From: SLLW01 sp964388615
GTDB taxonomy: Bacteria; Bacteroidota; Rhodothermia; Balneolales; Natronogracilivirgulaceae
DNA length: 29,694 bases
Direction of reading: 5' to 3'
NCBI GenBank assembly: GCA_964388615.1
Contig: CAYMBG010000022.1
Span: forward strand, 1-29,694
Shown here in pieces: positions 8,769 through 17,189 of this stretch. A program made the translations under genes and the position numbers. The stretch's first letter is position 1. Each line of letters begins with the position of its first letter. The notes beneath the pieces were generated by a model. It saw only the letters and a list, made by a program, of their open reading frames with translations, searched no databases and was not told the DNA's origin.

Positions 8769-9920
8769 ATGATGATTTTAAGAAATGTATTGTTGGTGAT
8801 GGGGTGTGCCATGATTATGGTATTACCGGGAAAAGGATATGGTCAGGACAGCGAAAACGGTGTTGTCAGAACAGTGAGTGACGATGTTTCCGTATCATTA
8901 AGCGGAACTCTTCAGCCCAGGGTTACTTATACTTCCGACGATGATACGGACCGTGTTGGTTTTGGGCTTAGAAGATTGCGATTACGGGTTTCCGCCGATA
9001 TTTCAGATCGGCTCGGTGTATTTCTTCAAATGGAGGGGTCAGGAGGAGCTGCATCCTGGCTGGATGTTCGCGGAGAGTACTATGTAAATGATAATCTCAC
9101 AATGCGGACAGGTCGGTTTGTAGGGACACAACCTCGTGCGTATGCCCGAACGTCACACGCTGCCATAGACGCCATTGACCGACCGGCTATTTCCGATATG
9201 TGGGCGAGAATGACCATCGGTGCGGATGGGCGCGATTATGGTCTTGAGGCCCTTTACAGCAGTCCGGAGTGGGAGGTTCGTGGTTTCCTGCATAACGGCT
9301 ACAACAGGTTGAATTTCGGAAGAGGTATTAGTCATGACCCGGTTCATGGTGGTATTGAGACCGATGGAATGGCATTCAGCGCTTCGGCCACCCACTGGCC
9401 CTCCGGACGTGACGAGCTTGAGTTGGGGGCATATGCCAGTATCAATACTTCACAGAGTGTTTTGACGGATCCCTCGAGTAATGCAAATATCAATTTTCCG
9501 GGGGTTGCTACAGGCCGTAATTATTTTTCCTATTCGGCCAATGCCTATTATGGCCCGCTGCCTGGAAGTCAGCCTTACCGGTTGAAAGCGGATTTAATTG
9601 GGATCAGCTACGAAGATGTTGAACCCTTTGGAAATCAGAACTATGTGGGTACTTCCTTGCTGGGAGCAATCCTGGTGGCACCTCATGTAGAACTGTACGC
9701 CATGGGAGAGTTCTGGCATAATGACCGGGGAGACCATGATGGCATGTCACAGGTTTTTGCAACATTGGGAGGATCATACAGCTTTAGTGCATTGCAAGGC
9801 GGACCGTTTGTACATAACCGGCTCATGCTTGCTTATAACTTCCGCACACAGGAGAGCGATTCAATTGATTTTGACGATGTTGCACATGTTCTCATGATGC
9901 AGATGCAGTTCTATTTCTAA
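8769..9920 (+). CDS. Phosphate-selective porin O/P family outer-membrane protein
   Basis: This is a 383-aa outer-membrane beta-barrel precursor. A signal peptide covers about residues 1-25 ('LLVMGCAMIMVLPGKGYGQ'), with predicted cleavage after the GYGQ region. The opening 'SLSGTLQPRVTYTSDDDT', then 'GFGLRRLRLRVSADI' and 'FLQMEGSG', is the start pattern of OprP/OprO-like porins. Alternating amphipathic strands continue to the end, and the last residue is Phe ('MQMQFYF'), as expected for barrel insertion. Typical OprP members are about 400-440 aa and form trimeric anion channels. Selectivity for phosphate cannot be read here: the family name covers porins with other substrates. Two consecutive ATGs occur (8769, 8772). 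The phosphate theme of the window makes a phosphate role attractive but unproven. Confidence 0.8.
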   Translation: MMILRNVLLVMGCAMIMVLPGKGYGQDSENGVVRTVSDDVSVSLSGTLQPRVTYTSDDDTDRVGFGLRRLRLRVSADISDRLGVFLQMEGSGGAASWLDVRGEYYVNDNLTMRTGRFVGTQPRAYARTSHAAIDAIDRPAISDMWARMTIGADGRDYGLEALYSSPEWEVRGFLHNGYNRLNFGRGISHDPVHGGIETDGMAFSASATHWPSGRDELELGAYASINTSQSVLTDPSSNANINFPGVATGRNYFSYSANAYYGPLPGSQPYRLKADLIGISYEDVEPFGNQNYVGTSLLGAILVAPHVELYAMGEFWHNDRGDHDGMSQVFATLGGSYSFSALQGGPFVHNRLMLAYNFRTQESDSIDFDDVAHVLMMQMQFYF

Positions 9921-9930
9921 TGTTTTAGCA

Positions 9931-9978
9931 GCATGCCTGCAGGTTGGGCCGGCAAGGATCCGGTCTACCTGCAGATGC
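9931..9978. terminator. Long hairpin between convergent porin and recR genes
   Basis: GCAT pairs with ATGC (9931-9934/9975-9978), and a 2-base bulge separates this from CTGCAGGT/ACCTGCAG (9937-9944/9967-9974). After a single bulged T, GGGCCGG/CCGGTCT (9946-9952/9960-9966, two G-U pairs) closes a 7-base loop. A run of seven T lies at 9992-9998, some 13 bases beyond the stem. That is too far for a textbook rho-independent signal, but the position just after the porin stop and before the recR stop fits a bidirectional terminator. Confidence 0.6.
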
Positions 9979-10015
9979 ATTATCATAATACTTTTTTTCA
10001 AAGGGGGGGCTTTAT

Positions 10016-10618
10016 TCAGAAAGTTCGCCTGCCGGCAAAAGCACGTGTCAGCGTGGCATCATCAATGAATTCCAAATCAGTTCCCATGGGAATGCCGTGT
10101 GCGATTCGTGTCACATCTACTCCCAAAGGATGCACCAGTTTGTTGATGTAGTAGCCGGTGGCTTCGCCTTCGGCATCCGGATTTAAAGCCAGTATAAGCT
10201 CACGAATACCCTCTCCATCCCGGATCCTGGATACCAGCTCGTTAATACGTATCTCATTGGGACCCACATTTTGCAGGGGAGATATCACGCCGCCCAAAAC
10301 GTGATAACGTCCGGTAAACTCCTGGGTACGCTCAATTACATACACATCTTTGGGTTCTTCAACTACGCATACGACACCGGTATTTCGTTTCTCCGTTTCA
10401 CAAATGGGACAAGGATCTTTGTCGGTGATGTTGAAGCATACCGAGCAATATTGGATATTCTTTTTTAATTCCGATATGGCTCGGGACAGGCGATAGACCT
10501 GTTCGTCATCCTGCTTAAGCAGGTGCATGGCTATGCGTTGAGCCGATTTTCTTCCCATTCCGGGAAGGCGTGCAAGTTGCTCTACGGCCTGTTCAAGCGT
10601 TTCTGAAATAAGCTGCAT
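10016..10618 (-). CDS. recR: Recombination mediator protein RecR
   Basis: This 200-aa protein is nearly the same length as E. coli RecR (201 aa). RecR works with RecF and RecO to load RecA on gapped DNA. An N-terminal helix-hairpin-helix includes 'LARLPGMGRKSAQRIAMHLL'. The Cys4 zinc finger is at C58, C61, C70 and C73 ('CSVCFNITDKDPCPIC'). The TOPRIM domain follows ('VCVVEEPKDVYVIERT', 'LALNPDAEGEATGYYI'). The C-terminal segment 'RIAHGIPMGTDLEFIDDATL' is the conserved Walker-B-like and ring-forming region. The gene is the third in the dnaX-ybaB-recR cluster, 30 bases after ybaB, a grouping found across many phyla. Confidence 0.97.
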   Translation of the reverse strand: MQLISETLEQAVEQLARLPGMGRKSAQRIAMHLLKQDDEQVYRLSRAISELKKNIQYCSVCFNITDKDPCPICETEKRNTGVVCVVEEPKDVYVIERTQEFTGRYHVLGGVISPLQNVGPNEIRINELVSRIRDGEGIRELILALNPDAEGEATGYYINKLVHPLGVDVTRIAHGIPMGTDLEFIDDATLTRAFAGRRTF

Positions 10619-10648
10619 TAGTTATTTGCCGGGTAATGAGATATGGGA

Positions 10649-10978
10649 CTATTTCAAGCCGAGATTTCCGAGGTCCATTCCACCGGGTAGCATACCCTTT
10701 GTAAGTTCTCCCATTTTTTCCTGGCCGGCTTCTTCCGCCTTTTTCAGGGCTTGGTTGACCCCGGCAATAATCAAATCTTCCAGCATCTCTGTCTCCTGCG
10801 GATCGATAATATCCTTATCCAGCTTGATCGAGGTTACTTCCCTGTTCCCATTCGCAGTGACCTTAACCATGCCGCCACCGGCTTGTGCTTCCACTTCAAC
10901 GTTATGAAGCTGTTCCTTTGCTTCTTCCATCTTTTTTTGAAAGTCATTCAACTTTCCAAACATATCTGCCATATTCAT
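10649..10978 (-). CDS. ybaB: YbaB/EbfC nucleoid-associated DNA-binding protein
   Basis: This 109-aa protein has the YbaB pattern: an N-terminal helix rich in Met, Lys and Glu ('FGKLNDFQKKMEEAKEQL'), a beta sheet with 'VEAQAGGGMVKVTANGNREV', and a C-terminal helix ('LEDLIIAGVNQALKKAEE'). The tail ends in a Gly/Met/Leu-rich stretch ('GGMDLGNLGLK'), common in the family. Members form tweezer-like dimers that bind DNA and coat the nucleoid. It lies between dnaX (about 100 bases upstream) and recR (30 bases downstream) on the same strand. The start is the ATG at 10978; a second in-frame ATG is two codons later. Confidence 0.95.
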   Translation of the reverse strand: MNMADMFGKLNDFQKKMEEAKEQLHNVEVEAQAGGGMVKVTANGNREVTSIKLDKDIIDPQETEMLEDLIIAGVNQALKKAEEAGQEKMGELTKGMLPGGMDLGNLGLK

Positions 10979-11079
10979 GATAATTCTCCGGACTTTCGAT
11001 CAATAAAATTGGTTTGTCTTATAGGGTGGTTGAAGGTATAAGCTTAGCGGTGTGTGCGGGATTCGTTTTTAACAGCGCA

Positions 11080-12951
11080 TCAGTATTCCAATTCGGCACC
11101 AAATAGTTCCACAATTTTTTGCAGTTTGGGGTCTTTTTTCTGTAGCGTGTTAAAATGCTCATAGGGATCCTGCACGGCATCCGTTCGCTGCTTGATTTCA
11201 ACCAGTCGTGATGTAAAACGCAAAGCATATCCGAAATGTTCTCTCAGCGTATTGCGAAGTTTACGTTGCTTTTCGTGGATGATATCTGATGTAAAGCTGT
11301 CGTAGCATTCCAGGGTAATCTCACCCTCGTTATATGCAACAGGCCGGGTTTTCTGAATCGTAAAAGCAAGCATATGCCCTCCACTTTTCTGGAGTTTATC
11401 CAAAAAGGTTGGCCATATTTTTTCAATTTCGTCCAGATCATCCGGAAGTTTTTCTTCCGTAGTGTTTTCATTGCTTGCAGATGAGGGTTCTTCTGCATGT
11501 TTTTGAAGGGGTTGGGGCCTGGGGTGAAGTGCAAGATTGCCCCGAATCTGATCTTCTTCTTCTGCAGGTGTACTATTTTGTGGCAGAGAGACCGCTTTGA
11601 GGTGGTTGCCGGGCCGCTTTATGGAAGGATCAAACATACCGGGACGATCGGTCACCTGAGGGATCGGATCGGTATCTTTTTCCTGGGCCTGCCTGCTGTT
11701 TTGGCTATCTTTTGTGGTTGTTACCGGTTTCGAGGCACTGGTAACGTCACTGGTTTCGGCTTTTTTGGAAGTACTGGCCGTACTCGTTTCTGTTGAAGGC
11801 TGAGTGCTCTTCCCGTGGGGGGCATCCGTTGAAGCGATCTCTTTTTCCAATTTTTCCAACTTCAAAAGAAGGGTTTGAAGTCCCTCGCTTCGGGTCATGT
11901 GAAACAGTTTCAGAATGGTGATCTCCAGATGAATACGTGGTTGTTGCGCATTTCTGATGGAGAATTGAGCGTCATGCAGGATATGCATCATTCTCATCAA
12001 ATCATCTTCAGAAAAGTGTTCACTAAGTTTTTGGAAACGGTTTTTCGTTTCATCCGTTGCTTCAATCAGGTAAAAGTTTTGAGAATCCTTTGCCAGGTAA
12101 AGGTTGCGGAAGTGTTCGGTAATCGCCCCTAAAAACTCCTGAATATCGTTACCAATATGAAGAAGGTGATTAATGAGTGCCATCCCGGCACTGGTATCCT
12201 TACGGATAAGTACGTCCGTAAGTTCAAACATTCGCTCTGAGCTTACAATATTCAGGGCGCGGTGAAGCTCGTCGTAGGCAATACTCAATCCACAGAAAGC
12301 GACAGCCTGATCCAGTATCCCCAATGCATCCCGAAGTGCTCCGTCGGCTTTTTTGGCAATGACATGAAGCGATTCCCGGTCAATCTGGATCTCTTCCTGA
12401 TTGGCGATCTTTCCAAGTTGATCGACGATTTCCTCCACGGTAATCCGGTGGAAATCAAACCGCTGGCAACGAGAGAGGATGGTAGGAAGGATCCGGTTGG
12501 GTTCGGTGGTAGCGAAGATGAAAATGACATGTTCCGGGGGTTCTTCCAGCGTTTTTAAAAGGGCATTGAACGCTGATTTGCTGAGCATGTGTATCTCATC
12601 GATGATATACACTTTATAGCGGCCGTTTTGGGGCGGGATGCGGACCCGCTCTCTCAGGCTTCGAATATCCTCAACACTGTTATTCGATGCGGCATCTATC
12701 TCTACAATATTCAGGGTATTATTGAGATTTTCGCCGTCAACTTCAGTATCCACCTCATTAATGGTTCGTGCGAGTACCCGGGCCATTGTGGTTTTCCCGA
12801 CGCCACGCGGTCCACAAAAGAGGTAGGCATGGCTCAACCGGTTATTGGCAATGGCGTTTTTCAAGGTACTGCTCACATGCTCCTGCGATACAATATCATC
12901 GAAGGTCTGTGGCCGGTAAGCACGGGTAAGGGCTCTGTAATGGGAAGACAT
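11080..12951 (-). CDS. dnaX: DNA polymerase III subunits gamma/tau
   Basis: This 623-aa clamp-loader ATPase opens the start 'YRALTRAYRPQTFDDIVSQEHV'. The Walker A motif is 'CGPRGVGKTT' (about 46-55), the DExx motif is 'IIDEIHMLSKSAFNALLKTLEEPP', and sensor 1 is 'IFATTEPNRILPTILSRCQRF'. A long Ser/Thr-rich linker (about 375-510) leads to a tau-type C-terminal domain ('WPTFLDKLQKSGGHMLAFTI'). One oddity is that residues 64-82, where the family carries a Cys4 zinc module, contain no Cys; they read 'TINEVDTEVDGENLNNTLNI'. The frame is open throughout, so full-length tau is made. No classical slippery heptamer in the correct frame was seen for a shorter gamma product. It heads the dnaX-ybaB-recR cluster. 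Confidence 0.96.
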   Translation of the reverse strand: MSSHYRALTRAYRPQTFDDIVSQEHVSSTLKNAIANNRLSHAYLFCGPRGVGKTTMARVLARTINEVDTEVDGENLNNTLNIVEIDAASNNSVEDIRSLRERVRIPPQNGRYKVYIIDEIHMLSKSAFNALLKTLEEPPEHVIFIFATTEPNRILPTILSRCQRFDFHRITVEEIVDQLGKIANQEEIQIDRESLHVIAKKADGALRDALGILDQAVAFCGLSIAYDELHRALNIVSSERMFELTDVLIRKDTSAGMALINHLLHIGNDIQEFLGAITEHFRNLYLAKDSQNFYLIEATDETKNRFQKLSEHFSEDDLMRMMHILHDAQFSIRNAQQPRIHLEITILKLFHMTRSEGLQTLLLKLEKLEKEIASTDAPHGKSTQPSTETSTASTSKKAETSDVTSASKPVTTTKDSQNSRQAQEKDTDPIPQVTDRPGMFDPSIKRPGNHLKAVSLPQNSTPAEEEDQIRGNLALHPRPQPLQKHAEEPSSASNENTTEEKLPDDLDEIEKIWPTFLDKLQKSGGHMLAFTIQKTRPVAYNEGEITLECYDSFTSDIIHEKQRKLRNTLREHFGYALRFTSRLVEIKQRTDAVQDPYEHFNTLQKKDPKLQKIVELFGAELEY

Positions 12952-13075
12952 TTCGTACGGAAGTAAGTTGTTATATCAGAACGGGCGCGGATTCTGTAAT
13001 TTAATAAATTGAAAGCTCCTCATCCATGATCAGCAGTGCCCGGTATATATATTAAGGCCCGGTTTTGAAAAAAAG

Positions 13076-14395
13076 TCATTGAAGGTGTTCAATTTCCTGT
13101 CGTGTTTTAGGAACCGCAGTCAGGTTTTCAATACCGTCTTCACGGACGATGATATTATCTTCCAGGCGGATTCCGCCAAAATCGAGTAACCGGGATAGTC
13201 GATCGGTGTTCAGAAAATCAGCTTGTTCCTTATTTTCAAAAGCCGGTTGAAGCAGGGCTGGTATAAAATAGAGCCCGGGTTCAATAGTTAACGCCATGCC
13301 AGGCTCAAAAGTGCGCCGGGCACGGAGGAATCGAAGTCCGGGCCGATCGATTTTTTCGGTGCCTTTCGGATATCCACCAACATCGTGCGTATCCAGACCC
13401 AGAAAGTGACCTAATCCATGGGGGAAAAAGAGTGCGAAAATATTGTTATCCATCAATGCATCGAGACTACCGTTGACAAGTCCGCAGTCGCGGAGTCCGG
13501 ACACGATGGTTTTGGCGGAGGCAATGTGCAGATCTTCCATCTTATTACCCGGCCGGATAAGATTCAAAGCCGTTAACTGTGCTTCAAGGACTAAATCATA
13601 GAGATCGGCCTGCAGTGGCGAGAAAGACCCGTTAACGGGATAGGTACGGGTGATGTCAGCAGCATAGCCTTGATACTCAGCGCCTGCGTCAACCAGAAAC
13701 AAATCCTCATTTTGTAAAATCCTTTGGCTGCCGGTATAGTGGAGAATAGCAGAGCCGGGTCCGGAGGCAAAAATACCGGAATAAGGGGGATGCAGCATGC
13801 CATGCCGGCTGACATGATAATCAAAAACCGCCTTCATTTCGTATTCGCGGGCGCCCGGACTGACTTCTTGCATAACCTGAATATGTGCTTCATTGGCGGC
13901 GGCGGCGGCACGTTTCATATGGTTGATTTCGTCTTTTGACTTAATCACCCTGCAGTATGCAAGTGCATCTTTTAGTTCGCCGGTTTCCGTTGTATAGCCC
14001 AGCTCCTTGATTTCATCTTCATGTCCTGGAAGGGTATGTATGATGTCGGGATTCTGTGTTTTGAGCCAGGAGGTAACTTCATCATCGAAAATGATGTGGT
14101 CCGGGGCGTATTGTTCCGAATACTCTTCCGGTGAACGAATATAGCCCATCCACACAGCAAACTGAGGGGTGCGCCGGGGTATAATCAAGGTAAACGTACC
14201 CGTTCCGCAGTGAAAAAAAGCGGCCATGTCCGGTTCATCGATGCCGGTCAGATACAGGAAATTAGACTCCTGGCGAAAGGGGTATTCAAAATCGGTTTGA
14301 TACCGGTGGGTAACCGATCCGCCTTTCACATAGAGAAGATGATCCGGTTTGTCACTGAAAAGGGCAAGCAGTCGGCTTCTGTGGTTTTTATACAT
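13076..14395 (-). CDS. Xaa-Pro aminopeptidase/dipeptidase (peptidase M24B)
   Basis: This 439-aa two-domain 'pita-bread' metallopeptidase releases residues bonded to proline. The N-terminal AMP_N-like domain (about 1-140) includes 'FRQESNFLYLTGIDEPD'. The catalytic domain supplies the five metal ligands: Asp in 'LVDAGAEY', Asp in 'AADITRTYP', His in 'HGLGHFLGLDTHDVGGYP', Glu in 'LTIEPGLYF' and Glu in 'GGIRLEDNI'. The 'HGLGHFLGLDTHDVGGYP' block is very close to the eukaryotic prolidase (PEPD) type, so aminopeptidase P and prolidase are both possible. There is no signal peptide, so it is cytosolic. It stands 124 bases upstream of the dnaX start region's far side, on the same strand as the HsdR_N gene before it (78-base gap). 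Confidence 0.9.
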   Translation of the reverse strand: MYKNHRSRLLALFSDKPDHLLYVKGGSVTHRYQTDFEYPFRQESNFLYLTGIDEPDMAAFFHCGTGTFTLIIPRRTPQFAVWMGYIRSPEEYSEQYAPDHIIFDDEVTSWLKTQNPDIIHTLPGHEDEIKELGYTTETGELKDALAYCRVIKSKDEINHMKRAAAAANEAHIQVMQEVSPGAREYEMKAVFDYHVSRHGMLHPPYSGIFASGPGSAILHYTGSQRILQNEDLFLVDAGAEYQGYAADITRTYPVNGSFSPLQADLYDLVLEAQLTALNLIRPGNKMEDLHIASAKTIVSGLRDCGLVNGSLDALMDNNIFALFFPHGLGHFLGLDTHDVGGYPKGTEKIDRPGLRFLRARRTFEPGMALTIEPGLYFIPALLQPAFENKEQADFLNTDRLSRLLDFGGIRLEDNIIVREDGIENLTAVPKTRQEIEHLQ

Positions 14396-14473
14396 AAGTA
14401 ATGATGATTTATGAAAAAGAGGCAGGTTATAAAAAATCAGGATTTGATATAGGCCTGGGGCAGTTTTGGGGAA

Positions 14474-15433
14474 TTAAGCGGGTTCCGTAGATGAAAAAAA
14501 GAGTGACTCCAGACTTCCGGCGAGCTTCCGGAGGGAGGTGTCGTCGTCGGAGTCATCAAAGTTGTTAATAATTTCCTGCAGATCAGAGATACGGGGAGAG
14601 ATGGTGGCGGATTGTCCGGCAACAAATAATTCCGGTTGTTCAAGAACTCCGTTTTCCCGGAGAAAGATTCGAAGACAACCGATATTTTTGCTTTTTTTAT
14701 TGCAAACAGCTGTAAGGATATTTTGGTTTCCAGAAGCAGCAATCACGGAGAAAGCGATCAGTGTATCCGGTTGTTCGGGTGTGTTCAGCAGTGCGTAATA
14801 ATGGTGCAAGGGCATGCTGTCTGGTGGAAAAGAGATCCGGATAAACGTTTTAGGGGGATCCGTAGCCAGAAACAATCGGTTTAGCAGGGAATAAAGTCCT
14901 TTGGAACCTCTGCCGGAGTGCAGGAAACCACGATCCATCCAATAGTCGGGAGTTGTTTCATGGCGGATTCGGTTTGTAAGTAAGTCGGGATAATGTTCTG
15001 CTTTAAGAGGTTCCAGTGACTTTTCCACCTGGAAAAGGGCATCCTGCAGGCCGTTGGTCAGCATAACGTAAGGAGCCTTGATAAAACGGTTGTAGGTGGC
15101 TGATTGGGTGGCGGTTTTAGGTCCTAATTTGACGCTGTCCGCCTTGCATTCAATCAACATGAAAGGGTCAAATTGCCGGTTGTAGCAGAGAATATCGGTA
15201 CGGCCATGGGAATAGCGGGAGGGTACCGGAGTTTCAGAGGCGATACGGTTGGCGGAAAGGCCCGCTTCCAGGATCAGATAGTCAATGAACTGCAGTCTGA
15301 CACGCTCTTCGGGTCGCACCCGGGCAACCTTTTTGGTGACAGGGTTCCATAACAGCCGTTCATCATGCTGAAATCGTATTTGGGGATAATGGCATGATGC
15401 CAATGATTCATTGATATGGATTCTTTGTTGCAT
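14474..15433 (-). CDS. Orphan type I restriction R-subunit N-terminal-like (HsdR_N) nuclease-domain protein
   Basis: This is a 319-aa protein. Residues about 35-165 look like the HsdR_N PD-(D/E)xK nuclease fold: 'RPEERVRLQFIDYLI', then Asp80 in 'GRTDILCYN', then Glu95 and Lys97 in 'LIECKAD', and a QxxxY-like Q110/Y114 in 'QSATYNRF'. The following 'APYVMLTNG' is also typical. The C-terminal half (about 170-319) is not recognisable; it has alternating beta strands ('LIAFSVIAASGNQNILTAV') and an acidic tail. No HsdM, HsdS or helicase motor is nearby, so this is not a complete restriction system. Small orphan HsdR_N proteins are common in Bacteroidota; their function is unknown. It is divergent from the barrel protein at 15640. 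Confidence 0.75.
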   Translation of the reverse strand: MQQRIHINESLASCHYPQIRFQHDERLLWNPVTKKVARVRPEERVRLQFIDYLILEAGLSANRIASETPVPSRYSHGRTDILCYNRQFDPFMLIECKADSVKLGPKTATQSATYNRFIKAPYVMLTNGLQDALFQVEKSLEPLKAEHYPDLLTNRIRHETTPDYWMDRGFLHSGRGSKGLYSLLNRLFLATDPPKTFIRISFPPDSMPLHHYYALLNTPEQPDTLIAFSVIAASGNQNILTAVCNKKSKNIGCLRIFLRENGVLEQPELFVAGQSATISPRISDLQEIINNFDDSDDDTSLRKLAGSLESLFFSSTEPA

Positions 15434-15639
15434 CTCTCAAAAATAGTAATTGACAGTTGTTCATCCAATTTGTAATAAAGGTGCTCATCGAATGAAAAGG
15501 ATCAGAAAAGTGGCAAGGTGAATGGTGATAAGGTTATATTAACAAAAAATAATCTACGAAAATTTGGAAATACCGTACTATGGTGACAGCAAAAAAACTG
15601 TGGATCTTACCACCTATAAACAAGATAGCAGGGTATGAC

Positions 15640-16998
15640 ATGAGAACTTATAAGCGCTTGGCAAGAAAAATGGTCTGGTTAACGGCCCTGATTACTGGCA
15701 TGATACTACTTTCATATCAGGCTATTTACGGGCAGGAGAGTATTGGATTTACGAATCCCGGCCAAATATATCATCTGGAGGATTATCGGCTGCCGGATTG
15801 GGGGTATGACTTGCTTTATCTGGATTTTGAGGGGTCTTTATCTTCTTCAACAAATTTCAATGATTCACAAAGCCGCAGCACGTTTGGAAGCGTCAGCCCT
15901 GCATACCGGTATTATCGGGAAAGTGAGGAGATGATTATTGATGCATGGGCGTTTTTGCCCTTGGAGTACCGAAATTCATCTTTTGAGGATACCAATGATA
16001 ATGAGCAGGTTGACAAAAGGTTTCGAACGAATCTTTCATTAGGCGCTGACGGAAAATATTATTTTGAGGATGAGTTTTTTGCGGTTGGTAATACCTCACT
16101 GGAACTCAACAGTATGCGCACGGATTTCGAAAGTGACCTGCAGATGGATTATTTTGATCGAAGGGTTGATAGCCGTATCCAACTTAGTTTAGGTAGCGGA
16201 ATAGGAAGAGTAAGGGATGTGACTCCGGTGATTCAGGCCTTACGTTTTAACGAGCGTATGGATAGGCTGGGTATCGGGGATCTAAGTGATCAGCAGCTTC
16301 AGCAGATGGCTGCGATCTTTTCACAAAGAACCGGGTTCAGTCGTGTGTATGACAGGCCGGGCCGCCACTTCTGGGATGAAATTAGCGGGGTTGCCCCGGA
16401 TCAATTACACAATCTCAGCTTTTATGATGCCTATTATCTAAGTGAAACCCTGATTGAGTCAACCGGTCGTCGTTATACAGGCTGGGACGGTATGGGAATG
16501 GTATTTATTGACCATCAGCGTTATTCTGAGAAAAGAGAGCAAAATGAAACCATGATACGCGACGATGACGAATCAGAAACGCGGCTTGGTTTCCGGTTTA
16601 GCGGCCGTGTGTTTCATAACATGAGCCTTGAACATATGTTGTCAGCGAGGGCTAATGTCGGTCTGGGCATGGCAAGTTATTCAGATCGGGATGACAATGA
16701 GCGGTTATTTCAGGGAGGGTTTGAGCTTGGACACCTTTACAATGTTACCGACCGGTTATTGGTACAGAATATATTCGCCAATAGCATTGAAAACGTGGGT
16801 AGCGGAGATGACCGTATCGATTTCAGGATATTTCGCTTTAACTCTTCAGCAACATATTACATTGAGGATCATGTAGCACTTACCGCCAACCTCTCTTACG
16901 TGACAGAGAGACGGGAAATCGGTAATAATGCACATACCAGAAATGATTTTGGATTGCGAGTTTCACTCAGGTATTATTTTATCCGCACCTTTATGTAA
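15640..16998 (+). CDS. Unrecognised outer-membrane beta-barrel protein
   Basis: From the ATG at 15640 this is 452 aa. I prefer this start over the ATG at 15580 because it gives a normal signal peptide (basic 'MRTYKRLARK', hydrophobic 'MVWLTALITGMILLSYQ', cleavage near 'AIYGQES') and has an AGGG ribosome site. The mature part is rich in aromatic and acidic residues, with alternating strands such as 'LSLGADGKYYFEDEFFAVGNTSLEL' in shorter repeated form, and ends with strand-like 'DFGLRVSLRYYF'. The final residues 'IRTFM' do not end exactly in an aromatic residue. About 100 residues in the middle (about 205-300) look less strand-like and more helical. I recognise no family. It stands alone between divergent and same-strand neighbours, with no visible partner gene. 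Confidence 0.65.
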   Translation: MRTYKRLARKMVWLTALITGMILLSYQAIYGQESIGFTNPGQIYHLEDYRLPDWGYDLLYLDFEGSLSSSTNFNDSQSRSTFGSVSPAYRYYRESEEMIIDAWAFLPLEYRNSSFEDTNDNEQVDKRFRTNLSLGADGKYYFEDEFFAVGNTSLELNSMRTDFESDLQMDYFDRRVDSRIQLSLGSGIGRVRDVTPVIQALRFNERMDRLGIGDLSDQQLQQMAAIFSQRTGFSRVYDRPGRHFWDEISGVAPDQLHNLSFYDAYYLSETLIESTGRRYTGWDGMGMVFIDHQRYSEKREQNETMIRDDDESETRLGFRFSGRVFHNMSLEHMLSARANVGLGMASYSDRDDNERLFQGGFELGHLYNVTDRLLVQNIFANSIENVGSGDDRIDFRIFRFNSSATYYIEDHVALTANLSYVTERREIGNNAHTRNDFGLRVSLRYYFIRTFM

Positions 16999-17189
16999 CA
17001 GCGTATAGAGTTACGGAGGATCAAATAAGATACAGGAGAAACAATTGGCAAAATCTTTCCATATTTTTCACATTTCTTTTGTAGTTTTGCGCTGTTTATG
17101 TTGACTGTTGAATACGGTACGGTTGAATATCTACTCAACCATCAGATTTCTCGGAAAGAAAAGGGGTTTACGGACCTCCGAAGTGACAT

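Noticed and set aside
9933..10151. Plus-strand open frame of 72 codons after the porin
   Set aside because: Covers the hairpin and then the antisense of recR; no gene-like features.
11761..11766. Run of six A (minus strand) in dnaX as a programmed frameshift site for gamma
   Set aside because: The zero-frame codon boundaries do not match the X XXY YYZ pattern, and six bases is short for polymerase slippage.
13038..13062. Two GCCCGG copies between dnaX and the M24 peptidase gene as a stem-loop
   Set aside because: They are direct copies; only the central CCGG can pair, giving a 4-bp stem.
17082..17089. TAGTTTTG, a Bacteroidota-type -7 promoter element before the Na/Pi gene
   Set aside because: No matching -33 TTG element at the right spacing; the motif alone is too common.
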